Positions 28,924-38,191 of a DNA stretch of 39,778 nt are shown in pieces; within the stretch, counting starts at the first letter, position 1; every line of letters starts with the position of its first letter. The notes under the pieces are model-generated. The model saw only the letters and a program-made list of their open reading frames with translations, did not search any database and was not told the DNA's origin. Source of the DNA: a virus; IMG/VR virus record IMGVR_UViG_3300042472_000339, positions 1 to 39,778 of that record. The stretch is one strand, 5' to 3'. Made by a program: the position numbers and the translations under genes.

Positions 28924-31900
28924 TGTCAAAAGTAATAGGTTTTCAAATACAAATAGACGGCTTAGGCAAAACGGTTGAAACGGCAACGGAATTGAAAAGA
29001 GCCATTGCCGACGTAAACGCTGAGCTAAAGAAAACAACCGACGTTCAAGAAATTAAGAAACTTGAAGCGAAGTTAGTTGACTTGAAGGCGGCGCAAATGG
29101 AGGTTAACAAAGTTGTTAAGGAGCAAATCAAAAGCCGCAACGAAGAAATAACCGCAACCGACAAAGCCAACGGAGCTTATCGCAAGTTAAGCAAAGAGTT
29201 AAACGACCAACGAAACCGCTACAAAGATTTGGCGGCGGCTGAGCAAGAATCAAGTCAGGAGGCAAAAGATTTATTGGTAAGTATAAATAATCTTGATAAA
29301 AAGCTAAAGGGAATTGATGCCACGGTTGGACAATTTCAAAGAAACGTTGGTGGATATACCGAAGCATTGGGGCAATTTTTCCCGAAGCTTGGGGGAACAA
29401 TTGGCAATGTTACAGGGGCTATTGGCGATTTATCCATGGGATTCGCTCAGCTTGGCAAAACAACAGGGGTTGCAAACGTTGGATTAGGCGCGGTTGGTTT
29501 AGCACTTACGGCGTTTAATGCAATTAGCGGGATTATAAGTGACCTTAATCAAGCGGCAAAAGAAATAAATGACCTTAAATTAGCCTTAGAAAACTTTGGC
29601 GTTGCCTCCGAAGATCTTGACCTTGTTGCGTCACGCGCTAAAACCATTGGAGAGGTTTTTAAAACAAACGCGGATGACATTGCGGCGGCGGCAAACACAT
29701 TGAAAAATGAATTTGGCGTATCATTTGAAGAAGCTTTTGACGCGATTGAAAAAGGTTTTTTAAAGGGTGCGGATTCACAGGGTAATTTCCTTCAGCAATT
29801 AAAGGAATATCCCGCTCAATTTGCGGCGGCTAATTTAAGCATTGAAGAATTTTTAGCCGTTTCCATCGACGCGGCAAACAAAGGGGTATTTGACGACAAG
29901 GCTTTAGATGCTATTAAGGAATTTGGAATATCAGTTAAGGAACAATTAACAGGAACAAGGGATGCTTTTATTGGTGCGTTTGGCGAAGAATTTACAAATC
30001 AATTATTCAATAATTTAAATAGCGGTGCAATATCAAGTGGTCAGGCTTTAAAGATTGTCACGGATGAAATTAAAAACAGTGGTGTATCTGGTAAAGAATT
30101 ACAAACATTAATATCAACTCTTTTCAAGTCAGCTGGTGAGGATGCTGGAGAATATGTTTTGACCTTAGGAGACGTTGTAAGCAATACAGATAAATTATTC
30201 GAGGCAGATACAAACCTTCAAAAGCAAGTCAAAGAGAATTTAAAAGTCACTCAGGCGAACAATTTAGCAACGGCAAAATATTCAGAATCGGTTGCAGAAG
30301 CTGAAATAAGAAGAAAGGAATTTACCGACGGATTAAGTAAACTTGGAAAGGTTTTATTTGACGTGGTTATATTTTTTGTTCAACCTTTGCTATCAGCATT
30401 TAACGCCGTGGTTGATGGCTTTGGAAAAGGATACGACGCCATTAAATTTATAGCTGATGAAGGTTCAAGAATAATATCTAAAAGCTTTTCAAAGAATAGT
30501 GAAAAAGAATTAAAGGCAATTGAAGCGGCTAATAAAAAGAAACTTGATGCTGAAAAGAAACTTCAAGACGATATAAATAAAGTTGGTGGTAAAGCCTTTT
30601 TGGAAAATGAGGCAAGGGCTGAAAAAATAAGGGAGGCGGCGTTAAACAAAAGCAAGGCGGATGCAGCGTTGTTATTAAAGACTGAGGATGGATTAAATCA
30701 AGCTATTGCCGATAAAAAGAAAAAGCGTGGAAGCTTGGTTTTTGGCACTCCAGAATTTAAAAAGGTTGAAGCAGAAATAAAGCAACTTGAAAAAGAATTA
30801 GAAAAGTTTAACCCATCTAAGGCAGGTTCAAAAGGCGGTGAAAAGTTTGTAAAATCATTTACCGAAGGTTCACTTGCAGCCCTCGAAGACGAACGAAGCA
30901 AATTGCAAACCGCGTTTTCCAACGCCGTGGTTGGCTCAGGAACACAGAAAGAACTTGCGGTAAAGTTGAACGCGATTAATAACCAAATTAAAACGGCGGT
31001 TGAAGAACAAAATCAAATCATAGCCGATGCGTCACGGGGTAACTTGCTTAAAAATCTTCAGGATGCCCAGCAACTTGCAACGCTTCCATTAACAACAACT
31101 CCTTTAAAAAGTGTAAAGGCTTCCGATTTAGCAAAAAAGGAAAAGGAAGATTTAAAAAAGGTACAAGATGAAATTATAAAAAACTCAGCCGATGCAGCAA
31201 AGAAACAAAAAGAAATAAATGACCAGCAATTAAAAGACAAACAAGAAAATACTCAAAAATTAATTGATTCAGTTAGTAACTCAATCTTGTCAGTTACCGA
31301 CATTATCGCAACCTTCCAGCAAGCACGCGCGGAAAAAGAAGCTGAGGCGATAAACGAGCAAATAACAAACACGGAAAACAATATTACAGAACTTGAGGCA
31401 AAAGCGGAAAAGGCATCGGGAATAAGAAAGAAAAGAATTGAAAGAGATATTGCCTCCCAAAAGGAATTATTAAAGCAACAACAAGCCGAAGCCGAAGCAC
31501 TGAGGATTAAAGCGGCAAAAGAAGAAAAACGCATTGCAATTATTCAAGCAATCATTCAAGGCGCTTTAGCTTTTCAAAGAGCTTTGGCACAAGGTAGCTT
31601 CTTACTTGCTATTCCCACGGGTATCGCAGCCGCCGCTCAGATTGCAACCATTGCAGCCCAGCCCCTTGCCGAGGGTGGCGTGGTCACAGGGCAACGGGTG
31701 AATCAAAAGCAAAACATACCAACGCGTTCAAACGGTGACAATGTACTTGCATACGTTAAACGCGGTGAGGTTGTATTGAACCAACGCCAGCAAAGTTTAT
31801 TAGGCGGTTCTCCCACATTCAGGCGGCTTGGTATCAAAGGTTTTGCTGAGGGTGGCATGGTTCCACCGATTAGCCCACCGATACAAGGCTTAGGTTTACA

Positions 31901-32051
31901 GGGAAACATGAACGAATTTTTGCAAGTCATGGAGGCAAAGACAGACGCGATAAACAATAGGATTGACAGGCTTCAAGCATACGTTGTAAGCGAGGATATT
32001 GCGCGCGATCTTGCTGAGGGAAATAAATTGAAAATAAACGCCACTTTATAA
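28923..32051 (+). CDS. Tape measure protein
   Basis: 1042 aa. N-terminal coiled coil (1-130) with repeated Lys/Glu heptads, hydrophobic stretches around 150-215 and 470-500, and an ANTLKNEFGVSFEEAFDAIEKG segment typical of TP901/Mu-type tape measures. A second long coiled coil (about 680-890) follows. A Gly-rich end has GGVVTGQRVNQKQNIPTRSN, KRGEVVLNQRQQ and FAEGGMVPP, the recurring C-terminal signature of such proteins. It sets tail length; at roughly 0.15 nm per residue this predicts a tail near 150 nm. Its presence implies a siphovirus-like (long) tail. Confidence 0.92.
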   Translation: MSKVIGFQIQIDGLGKTVETATELKRAIADVNAELKKTTDVQEIKKLEAKLVDLKAAQMEVNKVVKEQIKSRNEEITATDKANGAYRKLSKELNDQRNRYKDLAAAEQESSQEAKDLLVSINNLDKKLKGIDATVGQFQRNVGGYTEALGQFFPKLGGTIGNVTGAIGDLSMGFAQLGKTTGVANVGLGAVGLALTAFNAISGIISDLNQAAKEINDLKLALENFGVASEDLDLVASRAKTIGEVFKTNADDIAAAANTLKNEFGVSFEEAFDAIEKGFLKGADSQGNFLQQLKEYPAQFAAANLSIEEFLAVSIDAANKGVFDDKALDAIKEFGISVKEQLTGTRDAFIGAFGEEFTNQLFNNLNSGAISSGQALKIVTDEIKNSGVSGKELQTLISTLFKSAGEDAGEYVLTLGDVVSNTDKLFEADTNLQKQVKENLKVTQANNLATAKYSESVAEAEIRRKEFTDGLSKLGKVLFDVVIFFVQPLLSAFNAVVDGFGKGYDAIKFIADEGSRIISKSFSKNSEKELKAIEAANKKKLDAEKKLQDDINKVGGKAFLENEARAEKIREAALNKSKADAALLLKTEDGLNQAIADKKKKRGSLVFGTPEFKKVEAEIKQLEKELEKFNPSKAGSKGGEKFVKSFTEGSLAALEDERSKLQTAFSNAVVGSGTQKELAVKLNAINNQIKTAVEEQNQIIADASRGNLLKNLQDAQQLATLPLTTTPLKSVKASDLAKKEKEDLKKVQDEIIKNSADAAKKQKEINDQQLKDKQENTQKLIDSVSNSILSVTDIIATFQQARAEKEAEAINEQITNTENNITELEAKAEKASGIRKKRIERDIASQKELLKQQQAEAEALRIKAAKEEKRIAIIQAIIQGALAFQRALAQGSFLLAIPTGIAAAAQIATIAAQPLAEGGVVTGQRVNQKQNIPTRSNGDNVLAYVKRGEVVLNQRQQSLLGGSPTFRRLGIKGFAEGGMVPPISPPIQGLGLQGNMNEFLQVMEAKTDAINNRIDRLQAYVVSEDIARDLAEGNKLKINATL

Positions 32052-32315
32052 ATGTGTAATTGTATGAAGACAGGAAACATTTGGGGAGAACTTGGTTCAC
32101 GCATTCCAGAGGAATACAAGGCGCAAGTTATCGCCACGGTAAATAGGACTTACAGGGTTTTAAGCATTGACCCAAACGACATGGATTATTTGTTCAATGT
32201 TTATAACAACTTTGTGAATCATTACGAGCCTGAGCGGCGAAATTGTCCCGCGTGTCGGACAAAAGTCGTTGGTAAAATGAGGCAAATAGTACAATATTGG
32301 AATGAAAATGGATGA
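32052..32315 (+). CDS. Hypothetical protein with CxxC motif, 87 aa
   Basis: Starts directly after the tape-measure stop. N-terminal CNC and a C-terminal NCPACRTKVVGKM give four cysteines that could hold one metal ion. The centre is helical (YKAQVIATVNRTYRV). Overlaps the next gene by 14 nt. Small Cys-containing proteins at this place are common in Bacteroidota phages; role unknown. Confidence 0.6.
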   Translation: MCNCMKTGNIWGELGSRIPEEYKAQVIATVNRTYRVLSIDPNDMDYLFNVYNNFVNHYEPERRNCPACRTKVVGKMRQIVQYWNENG

Positions 32316-32658
32316 ATTTCAAATGATTAACGAAGATTTATTGCAGGATTTTACTCATGAAATCTTGAATAAATACAGTGCATTTTGCCAAAAGGAAGGC
32401 ATTGTTCCCAGTTTCTTTCATCTTATTTCCTTCCTCGTTAAAACCGACGTGGTTAAGGAAAAGACGGTGGCAAAGTATATGGTTATGCACCTTTACCCAA
32501 ATAGCCTTTATTCAAATGATTCAAAAATGGATGCCATGATGGAAATAAGCGTACGCACGGGTATTTCTAAGAAACACGTTTATAACATGGTTCAGCATCC
32601 TGAAAGGTTTGGTTTTCAAATCAAGCAAAAAAGAAAAGATAAAAAGAAGACCGAGTAA
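32302..32658 (+). CDS. Hypothetical HTH-like protein, 118 aa
   Basis: Helical. The segment MMEISVRTGISKKHVYNMVQHPERF (about 79-103) has the spacing of a helix-turn-helix with a recognition helix, followed by a strongly basic tail. The N-terminal half has a KYSAFCQKEGIVPSFFHLI helix pair. A DNA-binding regulator between tail and head modules is conceivable. Start may be at 32308 instead. Confidence 0.55.
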   Translation: MKMDEFQMINEDLLQDFTHEILNKYSAFCQKEGIVPSFFHLISFLVKTDVVKEKTVAKYMVMHLYPNSLYSNDSKMDAMMEISVRTGISKKHVYNMVQHPERFGFQIKQKRKDKKKTE

Positions 32659-32684
32659 TTTTGTAAATAAATTATTTTTATTTT

Positions 32685-34064
32685 ATGACATACGCCGATT
32701 ATCCAGATGCTGCAAAGAACAACGCACGACGCGCACTTGACCACAAAGAAAAGAATGGTTCGGATTGCGGAACGCTTGTTGGTTGGCAACGGGCAAATCA
32801 AATTGCCAATGGTGAAGGCTTATCGGAAGAAACGGTGCAACGTACCTACTCTTTTTTAAGCCGCGCTGAAACGTACGACCAAGGCAAATACTTTGATGAA
32901 AATGGTTCGGAGATTTGCGGCTCAGTAATGTACGACGCATGGGGCGGGAGCGCTATGAGGGTTTGGGCTGAGGCAAAGTACAAGGCGATACAAAAGGACA
33001 AAGCGAAAAACATGGCAAAGGTAAGTATAGATATTTTAGGGGAAATTTCGGAATCGGTTAATTCTTACAACTCGGTAAGGGCAAAGATTAACCAGGCGAA
33101 CGGGCAGCCAATTAATTTAACAATATCCTCAGGCGGTGGCAGCGTCACCGAAGGCATGGGTATTGCTGACTTAGTGGCTAATTACCCGGAAGAAACCACG
33201 GCAACAGGAATCGGCTTGGTAGCAAGCATTGCAACGGTTGTACTGTTGGCAGCGGATAAAGTTAAGATGACTGAGAATGCTTTCATGATGATCCACCGAC
33301 CTTGGAGTTACACGATGGGTAACGCCGACGAGCTCGAGGCAACGGCTGAATTGTTGGATAAAATGGAAGCAAAGTTACTTGACATTTACACGGCTTCGGT
33401 TATTAAACGCAAAGGAGAACAAAAGAACCTAAAGGAAATTATTACGAATATGATGGCAGCTGAAACATGGCTGACCGCTCAGGAGGCATTAGAATTTGGC
33501 TTCATTGATGAAATTGTTAAAGTTGGCGAAAAAAACATAGATATGTTACCGTTGCAAAATAGCCTAAACAAGTTCTTGAATGTACCAGCCGCATTATTAA
33601 ACAATACAAAAAAAGAAGATGAAATGGGTAGTTCTATTTTAGAAAAAATCAAAAGCCTTCTTAATAGCATAGATGAAACTCCCACCGTGGAAAATGTTAT
33701 TGAGGAGGAGAAAGTAATTGAAGAACCTCAAATGGATGAAGTCGAAACGGCTATTTCCATGTTAAAGGAAAAAGGTTACATTGTAATGTCACCAGACGAA
33801 ATGGACGCTATTAACTCAAAGCAAAAAGAGGAAATGGATTCAATGTACAAAAAGACCGAAGAACAAAAGAACTCGATTACTGAAATTGAATCGGTTCTGG
33901 AGACATTGGGCAATGAATTAGTCGCACTTAGGGCGCAAGTTAAAAAAGGCGTTGGACTTCCTTCGGGCGGCTCAGCGCACGAAAAGGTTCAGGAAACAAA
34001 AGCGAAATCGAGTTATTTTGATTCTTTCGCTTCATTAGTTCAAACTAAAATCTCACAAAGATAA
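32685..34064 (+). CDS. ClpP-like prohead protease fused to scaffold
   Basis: 459 aa, three parts. Residues 1-105 form a helical domain (YPDAAKNNARRALDHKEKNG, GWQRANQIANGEGLS, AWGGSAMRVWAEAKYKA) often attached to phage head proteins. Residues 108-285 form a ClpP/SppA-type serine protease: ISSGGGSVTEG, nucleophile S181 in GLVASIATVVLL, H204 in MMIHRPW, and ETWLTAQEALEFGFIDE. Residues 300-459 are Glu/Lys coiled coil, typical of a scaffold. The protease would mature the prohead and remove the scaffold. An in-frame ATG at 33624 (MGSSILEKIK) could give the scaffold alone, as in lambda C/Nu3. Confidence 0.85.
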   Translation: MTYADYPDAAKNNARRALDHKEKNGSDCGTLVGWQRANQIANGEGLSEETVQRTYSFLSRAETYDQGKYFDENGSEICGSVMYDAWGGSAMRVWAEAKYKAIQKDKAKNMAKVSIDILGEISESVNSYNSVRAKINQANGQPINLTISSGGGSVTEGMGIADLVANYPEETTATGIGLVASIATVVLLAADKVKMTENAFMMIHRPWSYTMGNADELEATAELLDKMEAKLLDIYTASVIKRKGEQKNLKEIITNMMAAETWLTAQEALEFGFIDEIVKVGEKNIDMLPLQNSLNKFLNVPAALLNNTKKEDEMGSSILEKIKSLLNSIDETPTVENVIEEEKVIEEPQMDEVETAISMLKEKGYIVMSPDEMDAINSKQKEEMDSMYKKTEEQKNSITEIESVLETLGNELVALRAQVKKGVGLPSGGSAHEKVQETKAKSSYFDSFASLVQTKISQR

Positions 34065-34528
34065 TGGCAACAGCAAACGTCAATGGTTTTCTCGATTCAA
34101 ATACATACGTCGGGCAAAACAGTTTAAACCGCACCAACCCGTATGCCAATGCAAATGGAGTAAACGCGGAGCAATTATACGGAATTGATACCTTTACGGA
34201 TCGCATTCCCGTATCCTTCACTTATGGCACTTCCTCGGCTGGAAAGCGTTTAAACTTTGCACCGCTTACAGGTGTAACAAGCGCAAGCGATTTTTATAAG
34301 GTTACCGTAATGGACGAATCAGGTAACGAGGCATACGCCAACTGGCAATCCTCAGCACCAACCGCTATTTTACAAATCAATACCTCGGCGTTAAACGCGG
34401 GTAATGATTGGAAAGTATTATTTGCCGTGGCAACAACCGCAGGCGCAAAAACAGAGTTTTCATTTGGTATTGAGGATGCTTTTGTTTTAACAAATACGTC
34501 TGCAACCATTTCTTACCCAAACCTTTAA
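34064..34528 (+). CDS. Probable head decoration protein
   Basis: 154 aa, beta-rich, no charged clusters, starts MATANVNGFLDSNTYV. Sits between the protease-scaffold and the MCP, the usual place for capsid decoration or stabilisation proteins. No detectable signature; assignment by position. Starts 1 base into the upstream stop. Confidence 0.5.
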   Translation: MATANVNGFLDSNTYVGQNSLNRTNPYANANGVNAEQLYGIDTFTDRIPVSFTYGTSSAGKRLNFAPLTGVTSASDFYKVTVMDESGNEAYANWQSSAPTAILQINTSALNAGNDWKVLFAVATTAGAKTEFSFGIEDAFVLTNTSATISYPNL

Positions 34529-34540
34529 AATTAAAAACAA

Positions 34541-35524
34541 ATGGCATTAGTTGAAATAAGCCAACTTGACGTATCCTTTAGAGGTACGGAGGCAAATAAC
34601 ATTTTTTTAGAACCAGTATTCTTTGATGATGACCTTCGCGGACAATTCCGTGTACTTGGCAACGTCGCAAATAAAAAGAAAATGGTTTTCGTACAGCAGT
34701 TGGAAAACATTGTAAGAAAGTACTCAGGCTGCGGATTTAATCCCATTGGGGCAACTGACATTTATCAGCGTACCATCGACGTTGAAAAAATGAAGGTGGA
34801 TCTTGAAATGTGTTGGGACGAGTTCGAGGATACCGTTTTTGAGGAGTTGTTAAAAACAGGTACAAGGCTTCCAGACGTATCGGGAACTTTGATTGAAAAT
34901 ATTCTTTTGACCCGTACACAACAAGCAATAAGAAATGACATTACCCGTCTTTCTTACTTCGGTGACCAATCTTCAAACAATCCTAACTTTGATTCATTAG
35001 ACGGTTTTTGGACTGTTTATTATCCTCAGTTAGTTACGCAAGACTTGGTTCCACGTTGCAACACTGGTTCAGGTTCTGACCTTGGCGCAGGTGACGGCTT
35101 CGCAATCCTTCGCGCGGTGTATGACCAGGCTCCTTTGCAGTTGAAAGGTTTACCTGCCAATCAAAAGGTGTTCAATGTTACGCAAAGCGTTTATTCTCAA
35201 TTAAGGGAAGACATTGAAAACGGCGGCGGTGGTGACTACGGTTTACTTCAGTTGATTAACGGGGTTGAGCAATTCACCTTCCGTGGGGTAACCGTTATTC
35301 CTCAATTCCGTTGGGACGATATTGCAACAGGACTTGGAACAACCAAACCTCATTATGTGGAATATACAACGCCTCAAAACAAGGTACTTGCAACCGACGT
35401 ATTAAGCCCTGAAACGGCTTTGGAACTTTGGTATGACCAGAAAGACGAAAAGGTGTACATTAAAGCGCGCTTCAAAATGGGCGTTAATTATATTCACCCA
35501 TCTTTAATCAGCTTAGGCTACTAA
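34541..35524 (+). CDS. Major capsid protein (HK97-fold expected)
   Basis: 327 aa. Acidic, soluble, with ANNIFLEPVFFDDDLRGQF near the N-terminus, a long alpha/beta centre, and a C-terminal LSPETALELWYDQKDEKVYIKARF segment like the last strands of HK97-type capsid proteins, where the P-domain returns to the A-domain. Gene order (protease-scaffold, decoration, this gene, tube, portal) supports the call. No cleavable delta domain is obvious, consistent with a separate scaffold. Confidence 0.82.
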   Translation: MALVEISQLDVSFRGTEANNIFLEPVFFDDDLRGQFRVLGNVANKKKMVFVQQLENIVRKYSGCGFNPIGATDIYQRTIDVEKMKVDLEMCWDEFEDTVFEELLKTGTRLPDVSGTLIENILLTRTQQAIRNDITRLSYFGDQSSNNPNFDSLDGFWTVYYPQLVTQDLVPRCNTGSGSDLGAGDGFAILRAVYDQAPLQLKGLPANQKVFNVTQSVYSQLREDIENGGGGDYGLLQLINGVEQFTFRGVTVIPQFRWDDIATGLGTTKPHYVEYTTPQNKVLATDVLSPETALELWYDQKDEKVYIKARFKMGVNYIHPSLISLGY

Positions 35525-35533
35525 TCAAAACGA

Positions 35534-36082
35534 ATGAGCGCAATAACAGGCGGTTGGCTTAATCAATGTACAGATGGCACTTGCGCTGGTGGTATTGGCA
35601 AATTTTATGTTGCTAATGCTAATCAAGTGACAAGTATAACCAACAACGCATCGGGAGCAACCACGGCAATAACAATGACCTCCACGGCTGCCGTGTTTTA
35701 CGAGATTGAATTTAGGGATAACTCAGGAGCATTCACGGAAACAGTGACGCAAGACCCTGATACTTTGTCAGTAGCCATTGAGCAAAGTTTAACGGGTGTA
35801 ATCAACTGCCGTGACCAAGAGTTACGTAACCTTATAAATGACATGGCAGGTCAGGCGTGCGGCTTGGTTTGTGTGCACGTGGAAAACACGGGTAACTATT
35901 GGATTTGGGGCGTTGAACCAGTTGGCGGTAAGAAAAGGGTGGCAAGGTTAACAAGTGCGGAAGGTTTATCGGGTGCATTGTTTACCGATTCAAATCAAGA
36001 AACATTGACCATTACTTGTAGAACCACGGAGAAAGCAAGGTTTATCGTAAACGGCGCAACAGTGATGAACGCCTTAGATTAA
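35534..36082 (+). CDS. Probable major tail tube protein
   Basis: 182 aa. The pattern VFYEIEFRDNSGAFTETVTQ, then NLINDMAGQACGLVCVHVENTGNYWIWG, then SAEGLSGALFTDSNQETLTITC resembles tube proteins of Bacteroidota phages, where an ordered set of strands stacks into hexameric rings. Five Cys residues are unusual for this role. Placed right after the MCP, away from the tape measure. If this is the tube, tail genes are split in two groups. Confidence 0.55.
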   Translation: MSAITGGWLNQCTDGTCAGGIGKFYVANANQVTSITNNASGATTAITMTSTAAVFYEIEFRDNSGAFTETVTQDPDTLSVAIEQSLTGVINCRDQELRNLINDMAGQACGLVCVHVENTGNYWIWGVEPVGGKKRVARLTSAEGLSGALFTDSNQETLTITCRTTEKARFIVNGATVMNALD

Positions 36083-36089
36083 TAAAAGT

Positions 36090-36314
36090 ATGATAGTTAG
36101 AGAAAAAAGTAGGCAAATGCTTTACGTTGGGGCTGACCTTTCGGGCAAAGCTGGCATTATTCGAAAAACTATCGGCGAACTTTCACAAAACGAATTGAGG
36201 GCTTGGTATAAATCAAGCCCTCAGGACGTTGGGCAACACGTCATTTATACCCCTGAGAAAAAAAGATATGAGCCAACAATTAAAGAAAATACAGGCAGTC
36301 CCGAACAGGAATAA
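36090..36314 (+). CDS. Hypothetical protein before portal, 74 aa
   Basis: Soluble, mixed charge, acidic C-terminus; begins MIVREKSRQMLYVGAD. Overlaps the portal gene by 47 nt. Possibly a head accessory; no family recognised. Confidence 0.6.
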   Translation: MIVREKSRQMLYVGADLSGKAGIIRKTIGELSQNELRAWYKSSPQDVGQHVIYTPEKKRYEPTIKENTGSPEQE

Positions 36315-37677
36315 TCGAGTAAGTAAAAGGAATCAAAGCCCTTTACTTGCTTCGGTAACTTTAGATACCTCCAATACAATGCTTGTAAAAGAGGACATTT
36401 TTAATGAGCCGTCACGGGAGAGGCTTGATTTCACGGGGGCAAAATGGGTGCGGTTCTTTACACAAAAAGACGACTTTTTAAAGAGCCTTATAGCCATTGT
36501 TAACAATTCGCCGACGTTACGAAGGATAATTGAAGATAAAACAAACATGGTCGTTGGTGACGGCTTCATTCCCATGAAGGGCAAGGCAAATACCTTGCTT
36601 ACCACTTCCATGAAGGGCGAAGTTATCACCGACGATTCTTTAAGCGAAATAGAAGATGTTATTTCACAAGTTAATTTACATGGTCAAAATCTTCAGGAGG
36701 TTTTGGCTCAGCTTGCTTTTGACTATGATGCTTTTGGGAATAGCTTTTGCGAAATTGTTAAAGGCAAAGTAGGCAGCGAGCCATTTACTTATATTTACCA
36801 TGTACCCGTTTATAACGTTGGTATAAGGAAAGCGGAAGCGGACCAGATTATAAAATCAGTTGGCATTTATGACAATTGGGAAGAAGTGCCACTTACAACA
36901 GACGGCGTATTTTACGAAAGCGAAGGATTCAGGGAAGTGCCGATTTATCCAGATTTTAAAAAGTTTGAAGACGGAACGCAAAGAAGCGTTGTTCATGTTA
37001 AGCAATACGCCGCAGGCTATTTTTACTTCGGTTTACCTGAATGGATAGGCGCGAAAATGTGGGCTGAAATTGAATACAGAATTCAAAGATTTAATACAAG
37101 CAAGTTTGAAAACGGCTTCATGCCTTCAGGGGTGATGCAATTCTTCGGGTCAATTACGCCTGATCAGGCAAAGAAATTGGTTGAAGGCATAGAAAGCAAG
37201 TTCACGGGAATGGGGAATAATCATAAGTTATTCGTACAAGTTCTCCGTGACGAAAAATTAAAAGCAAATTGGATCCCCACCTCAAAAGAAAGCGAGGGAG
37301 AATTTTTAAACTTGCAAAACTTAGCAGCCTCGGCGATTGTCGTGGCTAACAGGTGGAGTAAGTCACTTGCAGGCTTCGCCACGGCGGGGCAACTTGGAAG
37401 CAATCAACAGATACGTCAGGAAATGGAATACTTGCAAAGTACGGTAATTAAGCCGCGCCAAAACTTGATGTTATCTAAAATTATAAATCCTTATTTAGCC
37501 GAAATTGGGCAATACAACCCAGTATTTAAAGACGTTCAATTCTCAATATCAAATACTTTACCCGTGTCATTCATGGGTGAAATTAAGGTTGAAGATAATT
37601 TGACGCAAGACGAAAAGAGGGAAATATTAGGTTATTCACCAATCGAAACAAATGAGCCAATTAATACAACCGTCTGA
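36268..37677 (+). CDS. Portal protein
   Basis: 469 aa from the ATG at 36268 (MSQQLKKIQAV); an in-frame ATG at 36229 adds 13 residues deeper inside the previous gene. Features of phage portals: FLKSLIAIVNNSPTLRRIIEDKTNMVVG near the start, LAFDYDAFGNSFCEI in the clip/stem region, YYAAGYFYFG-type turn (VKQYAAGYFYFGLPEW), and long C-terminal helices with EMEYLQSTVIKPRQNLML. Forms the dodecameric packaging channel and head-tail gateway, partner of TerL and of the connector that overlaps its 3' end by 26 nt. Confidence 0.88.
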   Translation: MSQQLKKIQAVPNRNNRVSKRNQSPLLASVTLDTSNTMLVKEDIFNEPSRERLDFTGAKWVRFFTQKDDFLKSLIAIVNNSPTLRRIIEDKTNMVVGDGFIPMKGKANTLLTTSMKGEVITDDSLSEIEDVISQVNLHGQNLQEVLAQLAFDYDAFGNSFCEIVKGKVGSEPFTYIYHVPVYNVGIRKAEADQIIKSVGIYDNWEEVPLTTDGVFYESEGFREVPIYPDFKKFEDGTQRSVVHVKQYAAGYFYFGLPEWIGAKMWAEIEYRIQRFNTSKFENGFMPSGVMQFFGSITPDQAKKLVEGIESKFTGMGNNHKLFVQVLRDEKLKANWIPTSKESEGEFLNLQNLAASAIVVANRWSKSLAGFATAGQLGSNQQIRQEMEYLQSTVIKPRQNLMLSKIINPYLAEIGQYNPVFKDVQFSISNTLPVSFMGEIKVEDNLTQDEKREILGYSPIETNEPINTTV

Positions 37678-38191
37678 GGTAATAAGCGGCGGAGTTGCAA
37701 GACCAACGCCAGCCGACATAAGACTTGATAAAAGCCTTATAAGCCCTCATATTCAAGATGCGGAGTTTCAATGGATTGTCCCAGCGATTGGCGTATCTTT
37801 TTACGACGCCCTTGTTGCTGACAAAGGAAGTTCAACAGCCTTCACGTCAACGGCTTATCAAGCGTTATGGAATGACCACTTAAAATCCTTTTGCGCCAAC
37901 GCCGTGTTATACGAGGCAGCCCCGTACATGGTGATGCAACTTGGTACAAATGGACTTTATACACTTGATAATGAGTACGGGCAAAACGTGGGGGTTGACG
38001 GATTGAAATTTTATCAAGACACCATGCTTCAAAGGTTGGGAGTAAAGAAGAAAAGGATTAAGGATTATTTGTGTACTTGCGCAAGTAATTTAATAGGATT
38101 TATTCCCAGTGCCATTGGTTGCCCTGAGGCAACTTGCAATGAGGATGAAGAAATATTTGATATTTATAACACGATGGGAATAGTACTATGA
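37652..38191 (+). CDS. Head-tail connector (gp6-like / DUF6712 type)
   Basis: 179 aa. Begins MSQLIQPSEVISGGVARPTPAD, then KSLISPHIQDAEFQWIVPAIG, the pattern of the DUF6712 adaptor family, with a helical core like gp6/gp15-type ring proteins. The C-terminal tail carries four Cys (CTCASN, GCPEATC). It binds beneath the portal. Its stop overlaps the fibre start (ATGA). Confidence 0.72.
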   Translation: MSQLIQPSEVISGGVARPTPADIRLDKSLISPHIQDAEFQWIVPAIGVSFYDALVADKGSSTAFTSTAYQALWNDHLKSFCANAVLYEAAPYMVMQLGTNGLYTLDNEYGQNVGVDGLKFYQDTMLQRLGVKKKRIKDYLCTCASNLIGFIPSAIGCPEATCNEDEEIFDIYNTMGIVL

